Below, piece after piece: positions 56,614 through 64,000 of a stretch of DNA of 64,000 bases. How positions within the stretch are numbered: the stretch's first letter is position 1; each line of letters opens with the position of its first letter. The position numbers and the translations under genes were made by a program. Origin of the DNA: Zygnema cylindricum (taxonomy: Eukaryota; Streptophyta; Zygnematophyceae; Zygnematales; Zygnemataceae); NCBI GenBank assembly GCA_037447655.1, contig JBBHKE010002118.1, positions 50,151-114,150 of the forward strand. Direction: 5' to 3'. The notes under the pieces are model-generated. The model ran no database searches. It was not told where the DNA came from and saw only the letters and a list, made by a program, of their open reading frames with translations.

Positions 56614-57070
56614 CATAGTTCAAAAGTAGGCGTTTTTTGGTAGGCCTTTTGTAGGCCGCCTTTAGCGTAAGTTGTGTTACGTGCTTTCCATGTGATCTTC
56701 TTAGATCACTACTTTCATCAGCGGCCGTCCGATCGTCCGAATCTGACGATAGTCCTATCGAAAGTTGTGTTATGGGCTTTTCATGTGATCTTCTTAGATC
56801 GTTACTTTCATCATTGACCGTCAGATCGTCCTAATCTGACGGTTTAAATAAAAAGTAGCTCAAATTTCACCGAAAAATATTTTTTTGTCCGATTTTTTTT
56901 CAAATTTAGATATGACGTTTAATTCTTTATCGATCCATGCGCAACTCAACCCCTGTTACTATTTTATTTCATTTTGCGGCCAATTCAATATGGGTCTTAA
57001 GGCCATATTGTATGTTTTGCATACAATAGGCATATTGTATGGGCGTACGGTCACCTACTTTTGAACTATG
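56614..57070. mobile_element. hAT-like MITE, copy M3
   Basis: 457 bp with the CATAGTTCAAAAGTAGG ends and an imperfect 8-bp duplication (GCTTGAAC / ATTTGAAC). Longer than M1 and M2 through an internal duplication of about 105 bp around CATGTGATCTTCTTAGATC. Confidence 0.82.
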
Positions 57071-57104
57071 ATTTGAACATCTATAAAAGTGGTTTTTTTT
57101 TCAT

Positions 57105-57780
57105 TCTTTGCATTGCGTTTGCGAAAGAGTGCCACTCCGTACCGCATTCTCGTATTACAGTAAAAAAAAACGGACTCGTGAAAAAAGCGTGCCCCGAAAA
57201 ATCTTTGTATATAAAAGCGAGGTTTTGCTTAAAGTGTGCCAGATGGTTTTTGTCATCAACTCCATAAATTTTTGAGCCAATATATCTTTTGTAGCGTCAT
57301 TTCCGTGTAAATTATTTTTCACGTTTTCTTTCTCTAGACATTGTAGTACAAATACCAAAGTTATTGGTGCCACTAGAGGCCAAAACAAGACGAGTTTCAA
57401 CATCTACGGGCTCAAAAAACCAAAGTTTTGGAACCAATGATGGCAGTAAGGTCAAAATAAGACGAGTTTAACATGTACGGGCCTAAAAAGCCAATGTCTT
57501 GGAACCAATGATGACAGTAGCGTAAACATTGATATTGAGACTACAATGCATAGAGGAAGAAAACGTTAAAAACATTTTATATGGAAATGCCGGTACACGA
57601 AATATATCGGCTCAAAAATTTCTCGAGTTAATGAAAAGGTGCATTTTATGGCAAAATCTCACCCTTTTATACAAAACTTTTTCGGAACACGTTTTTTTTT
57701 TTACTACCCTATTTTTTGTTACTATAATACGAGAATGCGGTATGGAATGATAGTATTTCCCAAATGTAGTGCAATGAATA
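57105..57780. repeat. Long inverted repeat (foldback) with a tandem-repeat loop
   Basis: Arms of about 245 bp: left 57105-57349 and right 57530-57780 are reverse complements at perhaps 75%, sharing CCGCATTCTCGTATTA, AAATTTTTGAGCC, ACGTTTTCTT and CATTGTAGT. The loop holds two copies of a unit of about 75 bp with AAGACGAGTTT and TTGGAACCAATGATG. It is either a foldback transposon or a locus whose transcript would form a long hairpin. Confidence 0.8.
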
Positions 57781-58490
57781 GACGAAAAGAAAGATGGAAG
57801 GTCCACTTTTGTAGATTATCAAATATTGATAGAGATGAAAGACGAACTTTGACGCTATGCGAGTGGGTGTTGATACAGATTCACACATGTTAAGACGAAT
57901 TGAACAACTTAAAAATATATTTTGGTGATTATGGTAAATACATTGGAAAGGTGTAGAGCGATGTTTGACACAAGGTTCGTGTCAGTGTAATGACAATTTC
58001 AGGGTGTGGAATCAAAAGTCGATAGTGGATTTTTTCGAATGGAGTCAAAAATATTAAAAGAAACATAATATTTCATATATAGAACTTTTTTTTCTTAACA
58101 TTTTCATTTTCTCCTCCTCTTCTTTTTGTTGTTCCTCTTTGTCATGCGCAATCTATCGGTAAATTAATTTTGACAGTTTATTAACGTATTAAGAACTGTG
58201 GTCACACTAATTCTGTTTGGTGTTCAAATCGTGTGTAGGCGCAAGTACATGTGTGTATATTAAGTGAATTTACGTCAAAAATTCCGCGGATTGAACGAAG
58301 ATAAATATTACATGAACGGCGAGGATCGTTCATAAATATTCATTGCAGATGTTGGAATCACGTGACAGTCGCCAACTATTACAATATTGGACACATAGTG
58401 TGGGACGTTGGCTACGCAATCTGATTAGCTAAAACTTAAGTTGTGAACCTTTGAAGGTTCACGCATTTCTATGTAGGTAGAAAGGGTTTT

Positions 58491-59187
58491 AGGGCGTGTC
58501 CCCATGTGTTCAAGTAAGGTTTTTTTTCAGTCGTTTACACAGAAAATGGGACTTCCAACTTGAAAATGTTACGCCGTACGAAAATTGGGCAAAAACTCAA
58601 ATACATTTTGCGTCATTTTGGAACTTGAAAGGTTCGGCGATTTGGCGGTATTATCATTGCGACCCACTTCCATCTCATCTTCACACTTGCACTGGAATCA
58701 AATCGCGACCTGATTTTTATCAAAATAACACCATATTGACGAATAAAAAACCGGGATTGCACGGGTCAAAAGTTTTCATTTGTTTTTTTGCAGTTGGGAG
58801 AATACACGAAAAAAAATTTGTTTTTCCGTTTGCTTATGTTGTCCACTTGTGGGCGTCTACAAATGTCATTTTGTAGACGTAGTCGATTTTTTATGTCGTT
58901 CACGTGTGGGCGTCAACAAATGACAGTTGGCGTCGACATTTAGGAGCTCTTTGCGGCGTACAAATGTCCGCAGTTTGTTCGAAGATCGTTGGCGTCTACA
59001 AATGTCCGCAGTTTGTTGGCGTCCACAGGTGTCGCAGGCATTGGCGACGTGTACAACTGCCACATATTCGAAATAATGAACACGCAAGTAACGATTGACA
59101 TAGACACACTTTGAAAAGCACACCGTAAAATCAACACTAAATTCCAAAATAATGTTTCAAAACATCAGCTACATGGGGACACGCCCT
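58491..59187. mobile_element. DNA-transposon-like element with 17-bp inverted ends
   Basis: AGGGCGTGTCCCCATGT at 58491-58507 has its exact reverse complement at 59171-59187. The interior has no transposase; near the right end a GGCGTCTACAAATGTC word recurs (58850-59030). I found no target duplication, so the superfamily is open. Confidence 0.65.
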
Positions 59188-59199
59188 TAATATGCGGAC

Positions 59200-60282
59200 A
59201 TTGGACTTTGTATCGTAGGTTGGCCGCCTATTGGCCAAGATCCAAACTTGAAGTAGATCGCACATAGAATACCTACACGTTATTAGCTAGTTAGAAATAA
59301 TTAGAAGTTAGTATTTAAGGTGATTAGTTAAGATACCCCTTATAATTTTGAGAGTACAAAAAGATTGTCGTAGGAGATTTTGGTTTCTGTCTTTTTTCAT
59401 TTCGGTTTAGTTCTATTCTGTCTTAAATAATCAGACTGCTTTTTGTAAGGCGATTTTCCGCCCTTCGCTTTTTAACGCCTAGTTTCCTTTTTCCATTCTA
59501 CTTTTTATTGTAAAGCTCACAATTTAATTCATACAGGTTTGATCGGAGATCACTAGGTTTCCTTTCAAACAACCTTTTAATTTTGCGTGGAATTCTGTTG
59601 CTCCGGTTCTTTCAGTTTGTGACTGAATCTTTATGGTTCAATTCGTGAATTAGGGTTGTATTGTAAGTTGTTTGAAATTTTTGCGACATGTTGTCGACTT
59701 ATCGAATTCCGGTTATCTCAAATTCTTAGCGATTTGCAATTGTTGTTTCCTTTTTATGCTTTGGAAATCTCTAACCAACTCTTGTAAGGAATATGAATAG
59801 AACATGTGGCCTAGTGGTGATCTATCAGCTTAATATTCCTGTACTCTCAAAATTTTCACTTTTTTCTTTTCTCTTTTAAAAAGACATTTTTTACCATAGA
59901 AGTCATCTTTACCTTTTTCAGTTTTGTTTATTTTCAGTTTTGTTTTAGAAAAGAAAAAATTCTTTCTGGAGTGGAATTTCTTTCTTAGATATTGCCTTTG
60001 GCAGCACTGGCTAACGTTCTTTTCCACTTTTGCTGCTTTAGATGTGCACTTACGAGTCCCTGAATAACATTTTTTTTGCCATTATAGATCTGTTTTTTCA
60101 GCCTTGCCTACTTGTTTGCAGGGTAGAGGTTTCGGTAATCCGGTTTTTTGGAAAAGTTGGCAATCGAGGCCTTGCTAAAAACTGTTTGAGATTGTTTGTA
60201 GTGTGGGTCGTGGACTAACACTTGTCGCATTTCGTATAGGGCGTAACCGTTGCCTGGTCGGCTTTTTGTTTCCACAACTTTT
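59200..60282. other. Unassigned, leader-like sequence
   Basis: Less repetitive than its neighbours, with a possible donor in ATTAGGGTTGTATTGTAAGTTG (59650-59671) that could belong to the 5' leader of a plus-strand gene. Not supported further. Confidence 0.25.
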
Positions 60283-60430
60283 TATGCCCAGTGATTGGGA
60301 CAATCTCAATTATCCCTCCGGAACCACCCGAATGCATGCCTCCTCTAGGCCCACGGAATCTAGACCATCGGATTTACCCAATCCATTAGATCATCCTTCT
60401 ATTTCTATCTGGGGTTTTCATATTTTTGGT
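60283..60430 (+). other. Possible first coding exon
   Basis: ATG at 60283 opens MPSDWDNLNYPSGTTRMH and continues to a donor-like GTAGTT after GGTTTTCATATTTTTG. Codon content is more balanced than the surrounding AT-rich DNA, but no downstream exon was identified and the encoded sequence is not recognised. Confidence 0.25.
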
Positions 60431-61049
60431 AGTTTCTAAATCAAAAAAACCTTAATTGACATTTCTCATAGTCAACCTCACCAAGTCAGTAAATTCGCTT
60501 GGTTTATGCAAATTTTATGGTTTCCGGAAATCTTGGCAGCATCAATATCATGTGACCAACAATCAATTTTTATTTTTTCAGAGTGAATTTCAAGAAATTA
60601 CCACTCTTTCATGTATTCCTTTCTTTCACAATGTTTTTCATTTTCAAATTGTATACTCCCCTGAATGTTATTTCATTTTCCTTTTGGCTTTTCGTCTTTA
60701 TTGTTCTCATAACATTTCACTTTTTAATTAGGTAAACGGTGAACCGCTATTAGTGTTGAGAAATGAGGATTACACAAGTGTTAATAATTATATTTCCTGT
60801 CCAAATGACGTGAACGATTGTGAACCGCAAAAATTACACGAGTTAGGAATTTTTTAAAAGTAAAACTACGACGCCCATCGTTATTAGCCTTAAAGATTTA
60901 TTAGTGTTTATGTGAAATTAAAATTAATATTAGCAATTTAGTGCAAGGGGACATGACAAATTTTAGTCCACTTCCTTAAATAGCGTTGCTAACACTATTT
61001 TGTAATTTTCGGCCAAAAAAAACAGCGACAATAATTCGCTCCAATAGCG

Positions 61050-61376
61050 ATGCGAGGTATAGTTTTGGGTTCAATGGGCAAAAAAATCTGCGACGAACTT
61101 AGTGTTATTTACGAAAATCACGATGTATTAAAAAAAACCTGCTTGCTTGCTTATTGCAATCAACATTTTATGCGTCTAGGTGCACACACACCAAATAAAA
61201 TCATAGAACAATTACAAATAGTAGAAGGAAATCCAGACAAACATTTGTTTTTATTGATGACAGGCATAGAGATTACATCTGTGTTTGACGAGCAGCTCCA
61301 ATACAAAACAAAGGAAACAAGAAGGATTAGGCATCATTTTTTTTTCAAAGTCACAAGTGGCATCACCAATTACTAG
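61050..61376 (+). CDS. Hypothetical 108-residue protein inside the composite element
   Basis: ATG at 61050 (an internal Met follows at GSMGKKICDELSV); the protein is helical-looking with mixed composition (LLAYCNQHFMRLGAH, KHLFLLMTGIEI). The stop TAG is the first three bases of the nested element, so the original frame may have been longer. Not recognised. It could be captured host sequence or a transposase remnant; expression unknown. Confidence 0.35.
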   Translation: MRGIVLGSMGKKICDELSVIYENHDVLKKTCLLAYCNQHFMRLGAHTPNKIIEQLQIVEGNPDKHLFLLMTGIEITSVFDEQLQYKTKETRRIRHHFFFKVTSGITNY

Positions 61377-61809
61377 TGTTGTGTATCGGTAAAAAAGTTA
61401 TCGCGATAACACCGATACCGATAGTTATCGGTTATCGAACGGTCAGAGCTACCGATATATTTGTACTTTCTGTACTTTCTGTCCGTAGTACACGTGGCAG
61501 GTTTCCAGTGGATCCCAAGGAAGAAAGGGACAAGCCATAACGTCGGATGTGAAAGGTACATCTTTTTATCTGGAGCCGTACTAAAGTTGTACATATCTTT
61601 GCCGGATACTGTACTTTCGGCCTGTACAAATGATCTGATTGGTAGGCACCTCAGTACGTTTATTTTTGTTTACGATTTACGTGTATGATTGGACGTACTT
61701 TTACCTGCACGGTCCGTACATATATTTCCGTACCGTTATATCGATTATCGGCTACCCGAAAAAAGTCCCATATCGGTTATCGGCAAATCCTTACCGATAC
61801 ACAACACTA
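61374..61809. mobile_element. Nested hAT-like MITE
   Basis: 436 bp with 19-bp perfect inverted ends TAGTGTTGTGTATCGGTAA and 8-bp flanks matching at six of eight positions (CCAATTAC / CAAATTAG). Subterminal ATCGGTTATCGG words repeat at both ends. No coding capacity. Confidence 0.8.
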
Positions 61810-61959
61810 CAAATTAGAGTTATTAGCGTTAATTGACCAGTATCTATACTGACGTTAAAAAACAATTAAAGTTATTGAATCTATTTTAGGTTCAAGGGTC
61901 AAAATTTGAGGGCACCGAATTATCGTTATTAACAGTAATAGTGTTTCACGGTGTACACC

Positions 61960-62931
61960 CATGGAATTCTATCATGCATTGGCGATGTTAAAAAAACTAA
62001 ATGGATAAGTAAGCTTTGTGCTTTCAGCCTTCATCAAAAGGACTACAAGTTTCTAGCCAGAAGAATCATTGCTTGACTTAATCATTACTTTTCGAACTGT
62101 AAAGTTCACACTTAAGCAGTGGTCCCAAACCGCCTTCAGTATAATGCTTTTGAAAAACAAAAGAAATATTGAGTGCACGCTGCTCAAAAGCGTTTTGTGG
62201 ACTTAAATATTAGTTTTGATACAGATATCTTGGGGGCTTTCAATAATCCCTGCCTTTCATATTTCAATCCTCTCTTTGTTGATTTTCAATGTTTTAAGAA
62301 AATTTAGCAATTTGGAAATGTATAACGACCACATACAAGGAAAAATAGGCAATCGACTATTTCCTTGTCAACTATGTTATAGATATGAATGGTTCGACAA
62401 TTTCAAAACACTTCCGAACCACAAAATGAAGTGTTGTAAATGAAGCTTTATATTGTGCTATCAACTCTTCCATAACCTTCATAAAACCAAAATCGATAAA
62501 ACTCATGGACGCCAAGAAAAATCGATCATTTCATATGAAAAATCATCACTGTGGCTAAAAATAGATTAGTTCTAACTTACATCCCTCGCACTACAACTAG
62601 AATCAACTGCACAGATTAAATCGAATTTCACATCCAGCTGACTCCATACAGATTTAAAAAAACAACATCTGTTGCGCAATTATTCCATCTTCATCTCTTC
62701 AAAATTCTAGCAAATACACTCACTCACGGCGAGACGAGGACAATTTTCTTGTCAAACTTAAGATTTGAAGTCCTATTGCTTCGTATTACTAGTTGATAGA
62801 AGTATTACCAGTTTCAGTTTCAAATGCCTTCCGACTCTCACCCCGCATTGTTACTGGAACCCTCCTAGCCTACGGAACCAGCTTTCACAGACGACGGCTA
62901 GATGATTCCTTTGAAGCCTTTTAGACCACAT
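61960..62931. other. Unassigned DNA downstream of enolase
   Basis: Includes the probable 3' UTR of enolase near its right edge. A frame at 62216-62443 ends with a Cys/His pattern (CQLC...HKMKC) but has no other support. Confidence 0.3.

Positions 62932-64000
<1,069 letters not shown>

Larger units (their letters stand above)
60735..61953. mobile_element. TA-flanked composite DNA element carrying a small ORF
   Basis: Left end AACGGTGAACCGCTATTAG and right end complement CACCGTGAAACACTATTAC, with TA at 60733-60734 and 61954-61955, place it in the same family as the TA-MITEs. It is longer because it holds the element at 61374-61809 and the frame at 61050-61376. Confidence 0.62.

Noticed and set aside
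59806-59835. A-box-like TGGCCTAGTGG suggesting a tRNA gene
   Set aside because: No B box at the right distance and no cloverleaf can be drawn.
62216-62443. Frame with a zinc-finger-like CQLC...HKMKC end
   Set aside because: A single Cys/His pattern in 75 codons with a hydrophobic start and no splice support; chance cannot be excluded.

Overview
The window is nuclear DNA of a land plant. Evidence: GT-AG introns, a receptor-like cytoplasmic kinase of the plant RLCK-VII/PBL type, a plant-like enolase 3' end, several Ty1/copia elements, and very long simple-sequence tracts. The mix of an R2-like non-LTR retroelement with AT-rich, microsatellite-laden gene space makes me favour a seed-free plant (bryophyte, lycophyte or fern), but I cannot prove the lineage. 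No prokaryotic signals, rRNA genes or CRISPR arrays were seen.

Layout. 1-9178: a decayed copia element (A), cut at the left window edge, with a second copia element (C, 1891-7960) nested in it. 9179-10690: CA- and pyrimidine-rich satellite DNA. 10690-18090: a degenerate non-LTR retroelement (reverse transcriptase plus C-terminal restriction-like endonuclease), split by a 4.4-kb gag-only copia relative (B, 11101-15492) with a perfect 5-bp target duplication. 18090-20997: intergenic DNA with two TA-flanked MITEs. 20998-31628: a plus-strand gene of unknown function (gene 1). Its second intron holds an antisense copia element (D, 21985-28556), whose gag holds a tandem array of a tiny LTR element with a tRNA-like cloverleaf in each LTR (26764-27845). 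31629-35700: purine-rich minisatellite, simple repeats and an assembly gap. 35701-45209: a minus-strand gene of at least nine exons (gene 2), also unknown. 45210-48773: minisatellite and MITE. 48774-54343: the complete RLCK gene in seven exons (minus). 54344-62931: MITEs, a long foldback repeat and nested DNA-transposon remnants. 62932-63522: the last two enolase exons (minus), with the gene continuing past the right edge.

The most unusual items are (1) the four-LTR, three-spacer array of a 508-bp-class LTR element whose LTRs encode a complete tRNA-like structure with Pol III box sequences; (2) the use, by three copia elements here, of a primer site matching the anticodon arm of initiator tRNA-Met (the half-tRNA priming known from Drosophila copia), with Gag starting inside the LTR and reading through the primer site; and (3) two long, lysine/glutamate- or Asn/Ser/Thr-repeat-rich genes whose exon chains I rebuilt from splice sites and phase.
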